A stretch of DNA of 64,000 nt from Acinetobacter colistiniresistens (GCF_024582815.1 NZ_CP102099.1:1798001-1862000), one strand, 5' to 3'. Positions 8,389 to 17,622 are shown, counted from the stretch's first letter. Notes: generated by a model not told the origin, from the sequence alone. Program-made: numbers and translations.

Positions 8389-9921
8389 ATGGTTGATTTT
8401 GCAGAACATCGTAAAGCGTTACTCTGCAATGATGCTCAATCCATTGCTGACTATCAGTCAGCAATGGGCGAGGCGGTAACGGCCGTTTCAGCATGGTTGC
8501 AAAATGATAAAATGTACACGGGTGGCAGCATTAAAGATTTGCGCGAAGCAATTTCTTTTGCTCCTTCAAAACAAGGTTTAGGTGTACAGCAATCATTACA
8601 ACGTATGGTTGAGCTTTTTCTCAACAAAAGCTTAAAAGTACATCACCCACATTCACTTGCACACTTACACTGCCCAACCATGGTGATGAGCCAGATTGCG
8701 GAAGTGTTGATCAATGCAACCAACCAATCAATGGACTCATGGGATCAAAGCCCAGCGGGTTCTTTGATGGAAGTACAACTCATTGATTGGCTTCGTCAAA
8801 AAGTGGGTTATGGTGCAGGTCAAGCAGGTGTGTTCACTTCTGGTGGTACACAGTCAAACTTGATGGGTGTATTGCTGGCGCGTGACTGGTGTATCTCGAA
8901 AAACTGGAAAGACGAAAATGGCAAGCCATGGTCGGTTCAGCGCGATGGTATCCCAGCAGAAGCGATGAAGAACGTCAAAGTCATCTGTTCTGAAAATGCA
9001 CATTTCTCTGTGCAAAAGAACATGGCCATGATGGGAATGGGCTTCCAGTCTGTTGTCACTGTTCCTGTGAATGAAAATGCACAGATGGATGTTGATGCAC
9101 TGGAAAAAACCATGGCACATCTTCAGTCTGAAGGCAAAATCGTAGCCTGTGTTGTTGCAACCGCGGGTACGACAGATGCTGGTGCGATTGATCCACTCAA
9201 GACAATCCGTGAAATTACCACTAAATATGGTTCATGGATGCATATCGATGCAGCTTGGGGCGGTGCACTGATTCTTTCAAATGACCATCGTGCAATGTTA
9301 GATGGTATTGAATTATCAGACTCAATCACGCTTGATTTCCATAAGCATTATTTCCAAAGCATTAGCTGTGGTGCTTTCTTGTTGAAAGACGAAGCAAACT
9401 ATCGCTTTATGCATTATGAAGCAGAATATCTAAACTCTGCTTATGATGAAGAACATGGTGTACCTAACCTTGTGTCTAAATCATTACAAACGACACGTCG
9501 TTTTGATGCATTGAAATTATGGATGACGGTTGAAGCATTAGGCGAAGAGCTTTATGGTTCCATGATTGATCATGGTGTGAAATTAACACGTGAAGTTGCA
9601 GATTATATTAAAGCAACTGCAGGTCTTGAATTGTTGGTTGAACCACAATTCGCTTCAGTCCTGTTCCGTGTGGTACCAGAATCTTATCCTACTGAGTTCA
9701 TCGATAGCTTAAACCAAAACGTGGCAGATGAATTATTTGCTCGTGGTGAAGCGAATATTGGTGTAACCAAAGTAGGTAATGTTCAATCATTGAAAATGAC
9801 GACTTTAAGCCCAGTTGCAACGCTTGAAAACGTTCAAAACTTGCTTGCGCTTGTGCTTGCTGAAGCTGATCGTATTAAAGATGCAATTGCTGCGGGAACT
9901 TATGTTCCAGCGATTGATTAA
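8389..9921 (+). CDS. ddc: L-2,4-diaminobutyrate decarboxylase
   Basis: This 510-residue group-II PLP-dependent decarboxylase forms 1,3-diaminopropane from 2,4-diaminobutyrate. The PLP lysine is Lys319 in the motif DFHKHYFQ, preceded by the cofactor Asp/Ala of HIDAAWGG and the substrate-binding [13 protein letters not shown] segment. The ATG lies 3 nt after the dat stop codon, so the two are translationally linked. A strong terminator follows. Confidence 0.95.
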   Translation: MVDFAEHRKALLCNDAQSIADYQSAMGEAVTAVSAWLQNDKMYTGGSIKDLREAISFAPSKQGLGVQQSLQRMVELFLNKSLKVHHPHSLAHLHCPTMVMSQIAEVLINATNQSMDSWDQSPAGSLMEVQLIDWLRQKVGYGAGQAGVFTSGGTQSNLMGVLLARDWCISKNWKDENGKPWSVQRDGIPAEAMKNVKVICSENAHFSVQKNMAMMGMGFQSVVTVPVNENAQMDVDALEKTMAHLQSEGKIVACVVATAGTTDAGAIDPLKTIREITTKYGSWMHIDAAWGGALILSNDHRAMLDGIELSDSITLDFHKHYFQSISCGAFLLKDEANYRFMHYEAEYLNSAYDEEHGVPNLVSKSLQTTRRFDALKLWMTVEALGEELYGSMIDHGVKLTREVADYIKATAGLELLVEPQFASVLFRVVPESYPTEFIDSLNQNVADELFARGEANIGVTKVGNVQSLKMTTLSPVATLENVQNLLALVLAEADRIKDAIAAGTYVPAID

Positions 9922-9947
9922 TTTCAGTCTGGCACATCCATCAAAAT

Positions 9948-9978
9948 AAAAAAGAGGTCCGTTCGGGGCCTCTTTTTT
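9948..9978 (+). terminator. Rho-independent terminator after ddc
   Basis: The stem AAAAAAGAGGTCC / GGGGCCTCTTTTTT with a 4-5-nt loop is followed by a T run. Its A/T flanks are symmetrical, so it may also serve the convergent Rieske gene. Confidence 0.85.
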
Positions 9979-10009
9979 ATTGCATTTTAAGATTAAATTT
10001 AAGCATGGA

Positions 10010-11065
10010 CTAGGCCGCAAAAATTGGATTGAATCCCATTTTTCTTAGCAGTCGACGATACATACTTGAGCTACGGTCAGCGGGGAAGTGTGCTTCCATC
10101 GATAAATCCAGGGGGAGATATTCAGGTTTCTGGGTTTCGACAATCAGGCGATCTTCTTCAAAAATCTGTAAATTGAATGCATAGGCATCCTCAACAGGTA
10201 AATCTTTATCATAATTACGGCAGATGGGTGCAAATAGGCGAGTTTGTCGCGCACTTACGGGAGAAGCGGCATTCATGATGACCTGTTTAGTTTGATTTGG
10301 GAAATGGATGGTCAGTGTTGCCGTAAAAGGCAGGCTGATTTCAAAATGTCTGAGCCAGTTAAAATTGTCTTGCCCGCGTTGCGCTGTCCCGATCGGATAG
10401 CGACCGACACTGCTGACATAATCCGCACTGAATCCATAACTGGTTTCTGTGGTGTGATAGTCTGGCACTTCAACATCGTCAGGGTCGCCAAAAGTATCAG
10501 GATGTACCCAAGCAAAATGGGCGACATCAATAAACCCTTCTAACTGGCGACCCGCAAAGCAATTTAAATTGACAAATGGACATACCAGTTGTTGGTAGTC
10601 TGAATCTTCCCAGTAGGGCATGTTGGGGATAACCGCTTCCTCATCAGGGCGAGCAGCTAAGCAACACCAGATCAGTCCATACCTTTCAGTGGCGGCATAG
10701 GTGGTGAGATGAAAGCGCTCAGAGATTTTATGCTGTGGATGTGCTGGAATGCGATTGCATTTTCCCTCATGCCCAAAGCGTAATCCGTGATAGCGACACA
10801 CGATGCCCTGACCGTCATTATGGCCTAAGCTGAGGGGCACACCGCGATGCGGACAAATATCTTTTGCAACAATCAGTTCATCTGCCATTTTGTAAATCAC
10901 CAATGGCATATCCAGCAACATGGCTGCTGTTGGCTGTTCCGAAATATCACGGGCAAGCGCGATGGGGTACCAGTGCTGAGCAAGCAGTTGCCAATCGTGC
11001 TCTGAAAACGTCATATGTACGGGCAAATCTATAGGATTAAAGCTTGTGATCACTTTGCTATTCAT
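10010..11065 (-). CDS. Rieske 2Fe-2S aromatic ring-hydroxylating oxygenase, alpha-subunit type
   Basis: The protein has an N-terminal Rieske domain with Cys-x-His (CPHRGVPLS) and Cys-x2-His (CRYHGLRFG) ligands. A catalytic domain of the VanA/phenoxybenzoate-dioxygenase type follows, with a likely mononuclear-iron segment around EGFIDVAHFAWVH. Such enzymes need a separate reductase, and none is encoded in the window. An in-frame ATG at 11128 would add 21 residues but has no ribosome-binding site. ATG 11065 (MNSKVITSF) has GAAGA upstream and a start closer to the family, so it is preferred. The gene is divergent from the aldehyde dehydrogenase and shares its regulatory region. The substrate is unknown; an aromatic acid or aldehyde is plausible from context. 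Confidence 0.8.
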   Translation of the reverse strand: MNSKVITSFNPIDLPVHMTFSEHDWQLLAQHWYPIALARDISEQPTAAMLLDMPLVIYKMADELIVAKDICPHRGVPLSLGHNDGQGIVCRYHGLRFGHEGKCNRIPAHPQHKISERFHLTTYAATERYGLIWCCLAARPDEEAVIPNMPYWEDSDYQQLVCPFVNLNCFAGRQLEGFIDVAHFAWVHPDTFGDPDDVEVPDYHTTETSYGFSADYVSSVGRYPIGTAQRGQDNFNWLRHFEISLPFTATLTIHFPNQTKQVIMNAASPVSARQTRLFAPICRNYDKDLPVEDAYAFNLQIFEEDRLIVETQKPEYLPLDLSMEAHFPADRSSSMYRRLLRKMGFNPIFAA

Positions 11066-11490
11066 CTTGTTATCTTCTGGCTTATTTGTATTGAATATAA
11101 CGAAGCCAGCTGTTCTAAGAAATTTCAATTAATTGAATGAAGTGTCGTAACTTTTAGAACGCAGAAGCTGGGCTGAAATTTTTGATGCAATGCCTGAAAC
11201 TGGCATTGTAGAAGGAAGAGCATTTGACTTGCTGTTTAGATAGATTCTGTCCAGAGTTAATACGATGCTTTTTTATAATAACTCAGTAGAAAAATGTCGC
11301 TGTTATGCACAAAATGTGCATTTTAAATCTCAATCAGAAATAATTATGCATAAACTGTGATGCACAAATTCCATATTGTAGTGATAGATGCTCAATATTT
11401 TGATGGATAGATGTCATCCATTTTGTACTTGCAACCGCGTAGGTTAGATAAGGCAAAAATCATGATTACAATGAATAGAAGGAACAAGGT
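11066..11490. promoter_or_regulatory. Divergent regulatory region with ATGCACA inverted repeat and related sites
   Basis: The gap between the Rieske oxygenase and the aldehyde dehydrogenase contains a perfect inverted repeat at 11305-11321 (ATGCACA-AAA-TGTGCAT), a palindrome TTATGCATAA at 11344-11353 and another half-site ATGCACAAAT at 11360-11369. The same half-site recurs in front of the decarboxylase gene (13528-13537). Such clustered AT-flanked sites suit the Lrp-type regulator encoded at 12983-13468. That link is inference. Confidence 0.45.
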
Positions 11491-12921
11491 ATGCAACACT
11501 TGAATATGCAAAACCCATTTAAACTCATTATTAACGGTCAATCTTGTCTGGGTGAAGCAGGCGAACTTGAGATTATCAATCCTGCGACAGGTGCAGTTGC
11601 AGCACAATGTGCACAAGCTTCGATTGCGCAAGTGAATCAGAGCATCGATGCAGCAAAACAAGCATTTAAATCTTGGCAACACAGTTCCCATCAGGAACGT
11701 AAAACCATACTGAATAAGATTGCGGATGGGATTGAGCAACATGCTGAAACTTTGGCTGAACTGATTGTACTCGAGCAGGGCAAACCATTGGCGTTGGCTC
11801 AAATGGAAGTACAGGGTGCAATTGGCTGGACACGTTATACCGCAAGTCTAGAGCTGCCAGTTGATGTTATTGAAGACAGCGAACAGAAGCGAATTGAACG
11901 CCATTATCAGCCCTTGGGTGTGGTGGCTTCAATCACGCCGTGGAACTGGCCGCTGATGATTGCGGTATGGCATATTATGCCTGCTTTGCGTGCGGGTAAT
12001 GTGGTGATTAATAAGCCGTCTGAATTTACCCCATTAGCGACTTTGAAACTGTGCGAAATCATCCAGCAAGAAGTGCCCGCGGGCGTGATTTCAATCGTGG
12101 TAGGTAAAGGTGATATTGGTGAGGCTTTGTCGAGCCATCCTGATGTCCAGAAAGTTGTTTTTACAGGTTCGACCAAGACGGGTCAGCACATTATGTCTGG
12201 AGCCGTAAAAACCTTAAAGCACCTGACCTTAGAACTGGGTGGCAACGATGCAGGAATTGTTTTACCTGATGCCGATCTTGACCAAATTGCCAATCGAATT
12301 TTTAACGTCGCATTCTTAAATGCTGGACAAACCTGCGCAGCCTTAAAACGTTTATATGTACATGAAAGCCAATATGAGGCTTTGGCACAAAAACTGGCTG
12401 ATATTGCCAATGCGCAGGTTGTCGGTGATGGCATGGCATCTGAAACGACCTTCGGGCCAGTGCAAAACCAGTTGCAATACCAGAAAGTCAAAGCCTTGAT
12501 CACTGATGCGATTGTACAGGGAGCGAATGCTTTATCGGGTGATCAAGCATTACCTGAACAGGGCTATTTTATTGCACCGACTATTCTCACAGGACTGGAT
12601 GAAACATGCCGCGTCGTACAAGAAGAGCAGTTTGGCCCAGTGTTGCCGATTCTAAAATATACCAGCATTGATGATGCGATCGCACGCGCGAATGCCAGTG
12701 AATTCGGGTTGGGCGGTTCAATTTGGTCTTCTAATCTAGATGCTGCAGAGTTTTATGCTTCACAATTACAGTGCGGCACAGTCTGGATCAATACCCATGC
12801 TGAAATTGTACCTCATGCACCTTTTGGTGGTTGGAAAATGTCTGGTGTCGGTGCCGAATTTGGTATAGAAGGCTTGTTGGAGAATACCGTTGGGCAAACA
12901 CGACACATCAATAAACTTTAA
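11491..12921 (+). CDS. NAD(P)-dependent aldehyde dehydrogenase
   Basis: This 476-residue member of the aldehyde dehydrogenase superfamily has catalytic Cys282 in NAGQTCAALKRLYVHE, the general base Glu248 in LELGGNDAG, the PWNWPL cofactor segment and the EEQFGPVLP motif. It oxidises an aldehyde to the acid. Its place next to a 2-keto-acid decarboxylase and an amino-acid permease suggests that it oxidises the aldehyde made by the decarboxylase, for example phenylacetaldehyde or indole-acetaldehyde. The ATG follows AGAAGGAACAAGGT. A terminator follows the stop. Confidence 0.9.
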   Translation: MQHLNMQNPFKLIINGQSCLGEAGELEIINPATGAVAAQCAQASIAQVNQSIDAAKQAFKSWQHSSHQERKTILNKIADGIEQHAETLAELIVLEQGKPLALAQMEVQGAIGWTRYTASLELPVDVIEDSEQKRIERHYQPLGVVASITPWNWPLMIAVWHIMPALRAGNVVINKPSEFTPLATLKLCEIIQQEVPAGVISIVVGKGDIGEALSSHPDVQKVVFTGSTKTGQHIMSGAVKTLKHLTLELGGNDAGIVLPDADLDQIANRIFNVAFLNAGQTCAALKRLYVHESQYEALAQKLADIANAQVVGDGMASETTFGPVQNQLQYQKVKALITDAIVQGANALSGDQALPEQGYFIAPTILTGLDETCRVVQEEQFGPVLPILKYTSIDDAIARANASEFGLGGSIWSSNLDAAEFYASQLQCGTVWINTHAEIVPHAPFGGWKMSGVGAEFGIEGLLENTVGQTRHINKL

Positions 12922-12935
12922 CTGAGCTTATTTTT

Positions 12936-12966
12936 AAGGCGGATGTGATATCCGCCTTTTTTATTT
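12936..12966. terminator. Terminator after the aldehyde dehydrogenase gene
   Basis: The stem GGCGGAT / ATCCGCC (loop GTGAT) is extended by AA/TT and followed by a T-rich tract. It lies between convergent genes. Confidence 0.85.
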
Positions 12967-12982
12967 TGTTCAATCACTTGGT

Positions 12983-13468
12983 TTAAGTGGCTGGATGATA
13001 GTTATGATTTTTGGATTTGCTAAGGAAGTGATTCTGTTCTTTTATTTTTTTTAACACAATGTAAGATTTTATATGCCCGATAAAGCCATAAGACAATAAC
13101 CGTTCCGTGACGAACTGGGACAATTGTTCCAGATTTTCTGCAACGACTTTTAAGATAAAATCGGCATCGCCACTGATTGAAAAAGCATCTTGAATATGGT
13201 CTTCTGCTTCGATTAAATCCTGAAAAGCTTGTTGTGATTTTGCTTCGTGGATCCTTAAATTAATATGAATCATAGCCGTCACCTCAAAGCCTAAGGCTTG
13301 TTGATGAATGCGTGCTGCATAGCCCAAAATCACGCCTTTTTGTTCAAGCAGTTGTCTTCTTCTAGAGCATTGTGAAGCAGATAAACCGATTAAATCTCCA
13401 ACTTCCTGATTGGTGAGCCGTCCATTCTTTTGTAGGGCCTGAATGATTTGCCAGTCGAACTTATCCAT
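12983..13468 (-). CDS. Lrp/AsnC-family transcriptional regulator
   Basis: The protein is about 161 residues. The N-terminal helix-turn-helix (MDKFDWQIIQALQKNGRLTNQEVGDLIGLSASQCSRRRQLLEQKGVI) is followed by an RAM/AsnC ligand-binding domain (FEVTAMIHINL...DAFSISGDADFILKVVA). A TTG nine codons upstream is in frame, but ATG 13468 has AAAGGA 9 nt before it and matches the usual Lrp N-terminus. It is divergent from the decarboxylase gene at 13604 and lies between that gene and the aldehyde dehydrogenase. It is therefore the likely amino-acid-responsive regulator of the module. Confidence 0.9.
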   Translation of the reverse strand: MDKFDWQIIQALQKNGRLTNQEVGDLIGLSASQCSRRRQLLEQKGVILGYAARIHQQALGFEVTAMIHINLRIHEAKSQQAFQDLIEAEDHIQDAFSISGDADFILKVVAENLEQLSQFVTERLLSYGFIGHIKSYIVLKKIKEQNHFLSKSKNHNYHPAT

Positions 13469-13527
13469 TGCATAAAATCCTTTTATGATACACAAATATT
13501 GTATTTTTATTAAAATGCGTTTTTATT

Positions 13528-13537
13528 ATGCACGAAA
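13528..13537. promoter_or_regulatory. Half-site ATGCACGAAA upstream of the decarboxylase gene
   Basis: This copy differs by one base from ATGCACAAAA in front of the aldehyde dehydrogenase. It lies in the 135-bp gap between the divergent Lrp-type gene and the decarboxylase gene, so it could control either promoter. Confidence 0.35.
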
Positions 13538-13603
13538 TTTAACAGGTAGATGAAATATTATTTTTCTATGGAATAAAAAATTGACTTGAAAGGATATAGA
13601 GCA

Positions 13604-15325
13604 ATGTTCATAGAAATCGGTGATTTTTTAAATCTTCGTCTCAAACAAATGGGTATCCAGCATCTGTTTGGCGTACCTGGTGATTTTAACCTTTCTTATC
13701 TCGAACAAGTTGAGGCCGATGCCGAACTTGAATTTATCGGTAACTGTAATGAATTAAATGCGGCTTATGCCGCTGACGGATATGCACGAATCAATGGTTG
13801 TGCTGCTTTAACCACGACCTATGGGGTCGGTGATTTAAGTGCGATGAATGGTATTGCAGGCGCTTATGCTGAGAATGTGCCTGTGGTACATATTTCAGGG
13901 ACTCCACCTCTGCATGTCGTTCAAAAGGGGACCTTAGTCCATCACACCCTGATCGATGGTAACTATGACAACATCATGAACTGCATGAAAGAGTTTACCG
14001 TTGCCCAAACGCGCCTGACACCAGCCAATGCCATCTCTGAAATTGACCGTGTGTTACGTCAATGTTTTCTTGAACGTCGACCTGTACATATCCAGTTGGC
14101 ATCAGATATCACGCACGTCAAAATTGAGCTTACAGAACGTTCACTCGATTTATCTTATCCAACGGTTGAGCCAGAGTTGTTGCACAGTGCAGTGAGCAAA
14201 CTGTGCGAAGTGATTGCACAAGCCAAACGTCCAGCGCTACTGATTGATAATGAAGCTTCGGTTTTTGGGGTGACTTCGTTGCTTAGTGATTTATCACAAA
14301 AATGTGCGATCCCTTTTGCCAGTATGCTGACCGCTAAGAATATTATGGATGAAGGTTCAGCACGTTATGTAGGCACTTATGTCGGTGGGGCAAGTCAGCC
14401 GCATGTACGTCATACCATTGAGCAATCCGACTGTCTGATTGGTGTCGGTGTCCGTTTCAGCGATGTCGGAACAGGAGTATTTACCCATCAAATCGCCCCT
14501 GAAAACTATATTGAAATCAGACCTTATAGTTTGACGATTTTCGGGCAGGATTTTCCAGGCATTGAAATCGGACAACTGCTGGTGGAACTGAATAAAAAAG
14601 TTGCTCCACGGAAGTTAGCTCAGCCGATGTTGGAGAAGCAAGTACAACAGACCCTAGATGTGCCAGAACAGCAAAAACTCAGTCAAGACATCCTTTGGCA
14701 CTATGTTGAACGTTTTCTAAAAGAAGATGATGTGATTATTGGTGAGGTGGGGACATCTAACTCTGCCTTGTCTGGGCTAAAGTTACCTGCAACGGCAAAA
14801 TATATTGCTCAACCACTTTGGGGCTCTATCGGTTATACCTTGCCTGCTTTGTTGGGTAGCTTGCTCGCGGCACCTGAACGCCGTCAAATTCTATTTATGG
14901 GGGATGGCTCATTTCAGCTCACTGTGCAGGAGCTTTCGACCATTATTCGTCATGGATTAAAGCCGATTATCTTCTTACTCAATAATGGAGGTTATACCAT
15001 TGAGCGTTTAATCATGGGGGAAAATGCAGCTTATAACGATATTCAAGACTGGAATTATACTGAGATTCCTCGGGTGTTTAACGGCAGTCAAGACTATAAA
15101 AGTTGTGTCGTAGAAACCGTAGGGCAGTTAAAGCAGGTCTTGGACAATATGCATCAGTTTGACGGAATGAGCTTTATTGAACTCAAACTACCTGCCATGG
15201 ATGCCCCATCCAGCTTGAAAAAATTTGCGTCGGTGATTGCGCGTTTTGATTATGGTGATCGCGGTTATGAAATATTAAAGCAACGCGCCCAAGCATTGCC
15301 GTGTAAAAAAGCGATTTCCTTCTGA
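13604..15325 (+). CDS. TPP-dependent 2-keto-acid decarboxylase (indolepyruvate/phenylpyruvate decarboxylase-like)
   Basis: This 573-residue protein belongs to the pyruvate/indolepyruvate decarboxylase family. It has Glu50 (NCNELNAAYAADGYAR) for cofactor activation, the paired histidines His113-His114 (LVHHTL) typical of keto-acid decarboxylases, and the TPP/Mg motif from Asp434 (GDGSFQ...LNNGGYTIE). It should convert a 2-keto acid made by transamination to the aldehyde one carbon shorter. ATG 13604 follows AAAGGA by 9 nt and is chosen over the in-frame TTG at 13586. A permease gene follows, a regulator of Lrp type is divergent, and an aldehyde dehydrogenase lies nearby, which fits an Ehrlich-type pathway for an aromatic or branched amino acid. 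The exact substrate cannot be told from sequence by eye. Confidence 0.85.
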   Translation: MFIEIGDFLNLRLKQMGIQHLFGVPGDFNLSYLEQVEADAELEFIGNCNELNAAYAADGYARINGCAALTTTYGVGDLSAMNGIAGAYAENVPVVHISGTPPLHVVQKGTLVHHTLIDGNYDNIMNCMKEFTVAQTRLTPANAISEIDRVLRQCFLERRPVHIQLASDITHVKIELTERSLDLSYPTVEPELLHSAVSKLCEVIAQAKRPALLIDNEASVFGVTSLLSDLSQKCAIPFASMLTAKNIMDEGSARYVGTYVGGASQPHVRHTIEQSDCLIGVGVRFSDVGTGVFTHQIAPENYIEIRPYSLTIFGQDFPGIEIGQLLVELNKKVAPRKLAQPMLEKQVQQTLDVPEQQKLSQDILWHYVERFLKEDDVIIGEVGTSNSALSGLKLPATAKYIAQPLWGSIGYTLPALLGSLLAAPERRQILFMGDGSFQLTVQELSTIIRHGLKPIIFLLNNGGYTIERLIMGENAAYNDIQDWNYTEIPRVFNGSQDYKSCVVETVGQLKQVLDNMHQFDGMSFIELKLPAMDAPSSLKKFASVIARFDYGDRGYEILKQRAQALPCKKAISF

Positions 15326-15370
15326 TCTGAAGGAAAGTGAAAAATCTTCAAATTTATAAATTCATAAGAG

Positions 15371-15416
15371 AGCGCATCTGATTCGAAGTTCGATGTTGAG
15401 CTTCGGATTCAGCGCT
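15371..15416 (+). promoter_or_regulatory. Stable hairpin in the leader of the permease gene
   Basis: An imperfect stem of about 15 bp (AGCG...CTGATTCGAAG with CTTCGGATTCAG-CGCT, 12-nt loop, one bulge on each side) lies between the decarboxylase stop and the permease start. No T run follows, so it is not a standard terminator. It could stabilise the upstream message or lower permease expression. Confidence 0.35.
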
Positions 15417-15463
15417 GCATAAAAAGGTGTACAGGATGTGACACACACATTGGAGATAAATTG

Positions 15464-16846
15464 ATGGATGCAAATCATACACATGAGTTAAAACAAGGAC
15501 TGTCCAATCGACATATTCAACTGATTGCGCTCGGCGGTGCGATTGGGACGGGGCTGTTCCTAGGTCTTTCCCAAACCATCAAACTGGCAGGACCGTCTAT
15601 TTTATTAGGTTATGCGATTGCAGGCGTGATTGCGTTTTTAATTATGCGCCATTTAGGCGAAATGGTGGTGGAAGAGCCTGTCAGTGGTTCCTTTAGTTAT
15701 TTTGCCAACAAGTACTGGGGCAGAATGGCTGGTTTTATGTCAGGCTGGAATTATTGGGTGCTGTATGTATTGGTCAGTATGGCAGAGTTGAGTGCGATTG
15801 GTACCTTTATTCAGTTTTGGTGGCCAGATGTGCCCACATGGCTGACTGCCTTGATTTTCTTTATCTTGATTAACGGAATTAATCTGGTGAACGTTAGATT
15901 CTTTGGTGAGTCTGAGTTTCTGTTTTCCTGTATCAAGATTGTTGCGATTTTAAGTATGATTGGCTTTGGTGCTTATCTATTGCTTTCCGGCTCGGCTGGT
16001 CCTCAAGCTGGTATTGCCAATTTATGGCAGCATGGTGGCTTTTTCCCACATGGTACGCATGGCTTTATTATGGCACTGGCGGTGATCATGTTTGCTTTTG
16101 GTGGACTTGAGCTGATTGGGATTGCAGCAGCAGAAACCAAAAAACCTGAAACCACTATTCCGAAAGCAGTCAATCAGATCGTGTACCGCATTTTAATCTT
16201 TTATATCGGTGCAATCGGGATTCTCTTATGCCTTTATCCGTGGAATATGGTAGCGGAAGGGGGTAGCCCATTTGTGTTGATCTTCCAGTCGCTGAACAGT
16301 AATGGTGTTGCCAATGTGCTGAATTTTGTGGTGCTGATTGCGGCAGTGTCTGTGTATAACAGCTGTATTTATTGTAATAGTCGTATGCTGCACGGTTTGG
16401 CAGAGCAGGGGAATGCGCCTGCCATACTGAAAAAAGTCAATGCGCGTGGTATTCCAGTGCCTGCGGCTCTAGTTTCTGCTTCGATTACAGCGATCTGTGT
16501 GGTTGTGAACTATCTTATTCCAGGTCAAGCATTCCAGTTATTTATGATGTTGGTGGTTGCAGCACTGGTGATCAACTGGTTAATGATTTCTGTCACGCAT
16601 TTAAAATTTAGCAAGGCCATGCGACTCAAGCAGCATCAAACCAAGTTTAAAAGCATCTTGAGCCCATGGAGTAATTATCTCACCATTGGCTTTGTCTGTT
16701 TCATTCTGATTATTATGGCCATGACACCTGATATGCGCTTGGCTGTGATTCTTGGTCCGATCTGGCTCGCGATTCTGGCAGCGATGTATTTCTTTAAATA
16801 CCGTAAAAAAATAGTCGTTTTACCTGAAGTGCAATCCAATTTATAA
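15464..16846 (+). CDS. Amino-acid permease of the APC superfamily (AroP/PheP/GabP type)
   Basis: The protein is about 460 residues with some twelve transmembrane helices. It carries the amino-acid transporter signature LSNRHIQLIALGGAIGTGLFLG followed by the GPSILLGYAIAG and EPVSGSFSYFANKYWG motifs of the AAT family (AroP, PheP, LysP, GabP). It should import an amino acid by proton symport. The start ATG 15464 follows GGAG by 8 nt; the preceding TTG is rejected. It lies 138 bp behind the keto-acid decarboxylase, with a hairpin between them, and probably supplies the amino acid degraded by the module. An aromatic amino acid is the best guess. Confidence 0.85.
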   Translation: MDANHTHELKQGLSNRHIQLIALGGAIGTGLFLGLSQTIKLAGPSILLGYAIAGVIAFLIMRHLGEMVVEEPVSGSFSYFANKYWGRMAGFMSGWNYWVLYVLVSMAELSAIGTFIQFWWPDVPTWLTALIFFILINGINLVNVRFFGESEFLFSCIKIVAILSMIGFGAYLLLSGSAGPQAGIANLWQHGGFFPHGTHGFIMALAVIMFAFGGLELIGIAAAETKKPETTIPKAVNQIVYRILIFYIGAIGILLCLYPWNMVAEGGSPFVLIFQSLNSNGVANVLNFVVLIAAVSVYNSCIYCNSRMLHGLAEQGNAPAILKKVNARGIPVPAALVSASITAICVVVNYLIPGQAFQLFMMLVVAALVINWLMISVTHLKFSKAMRLKQHQTKFKSILSPWSNYLTIGFVCFILIIMAMTPDMRLAVILGPIWLAILAAMYFFKYRKKIVVLPEVQSNL

Positions 16847-16851
16847 ATCAT

Positions 16852-16877
16852 AAAAGGCACAGTTATGTGCCTTTTTT
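16852..16877. terminator. Terminator after the permease gene
   Basis: AAAAGGCACA / TGTGCCTTTT with loop GTTA, followed by a T run. Confidence 0.85.
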
Positions 16878-16899
16878 ATTGCATCGATGTTGTATCGAT

Positions 16900-17349
16900 C
16901 TAGAAGGGTGGAAACTTGTCCTGAACTAGATTGAGTTGAATCCCATGTTCTAAATAGGCTTTCAAGCTATCTACGACAGTAGTGAAGCCACCAGTATTAT
17001 CAATAATAAAGGCAATCAGCTCATCACCTTGTAAGGGGATATTATAATTTTGAATTCTGAGATAGGTTTGATCGTCATTGATCGCTTCAAAGATAAAGTC
17101 TACGGTACTGCTCGGTTCACCCCACTGAATCTGAATCAATTCATTGCTAATGATTTTTGTCACCTTTACGTTTGTCGAAACTTGATATTTTTCCCAAGTC
17201 CATTCAACAGTTTTTCCTTGTTCAAGTGGCGCTGTTGCTGAACTAAACCAAAATTTTGACGTGATTTCAGGGGCAATAAAGGCTGTAAAAACTTCGGTGC
17301 TGGGTTTACGAATCAGCATTTGTGTTTCAATTGTGACAGGATTTAGCAT
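16900..17349 (-). CDS. SRPBCC/AHSA1-like domain protein
   Basis: The 149-residue protein has the START-like AHSA1 pattern: ETQMLIRKPSTEVFTAFIAPEITSKFWFS at the N-terminus, EWTWEKYQVSTNVKVTKI, and a C-terminal helix TGGFTTVVDSLKAYLEHGIQLNLVQDKFPPF. Such proteins bind hydrophobic ligands or act as small stress-related proteins; the ligand here is unknown. AAGGA precedes the ATG by 9 nt. It is a single gene, convergent with the permease and divergent from pstS. Confidence 0.75.
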   Translation of the reverse strand: MLNPVTIETQMLIRKPSTEVFTAFIAPEITSKFWFSSATAPLEQGKTVEWTWEKYQVSTNVKVTKIISNELIQIQWGEPSSTVDFIFEAINDDQTYLRIQNYNIPLQGDELIAFIIDNTGGFTTVVDSLKAYLEHGIQLNLVQDKFPPF

Positions 17350-17579
17350 TGTAGCTGTCCTTTTTTATAGAGAATTGTCATAAAACATATATAAACTAGT
17401 CACAGTTATTAAGGTGCTTTCTGTGAAGAAAGATATATGTTAAGTTTTATATTTATCAATAAAATCAATTATTAATCATCTGTTTTAAATGACTCTAAAA
17501 CATCTTTACTGCAAAAGTGGAGTGAAAAACAAGCATTTGTGACGAATAACTTGCCAAAAGCTAATTGTGAAAAATGGCC

Positions 17580-17622
17580 ATCACAAAAGCGTCATAAAGT
17601 TGTCACTTAATTGTCATATTAT
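17580..17622 (+). promoter_or_regulatory. Pho box: four 11-bp-spaced repeats upstream of pstS
   Basis: TCAC/TCAT cores recur with exact 11-bp spacing: ATCAC at 17580, GTCAT at 17591, GTCAC at 17602, GTCAT at 17613. The last three read (T/C)GTCA(T/C) followed by an AT-rich spacer, the arrangement of tandem PhoB half-sites. A TATTAT at 17617-17622 can serve as the -10 box, with the PhoB sites replacing the -35, as is usual for pst promoters. The rest of the 356-bp gap (17350-17705) shows only AT-rich DNA and one isolated TTGTCAT near 17375. Confidence 0.75.

Noticed and set aside
17368..17390. Second Pho box near TTGTCATAAAACAT
   Set aside because: Only one core is present and no partner occurs 11 bp away.
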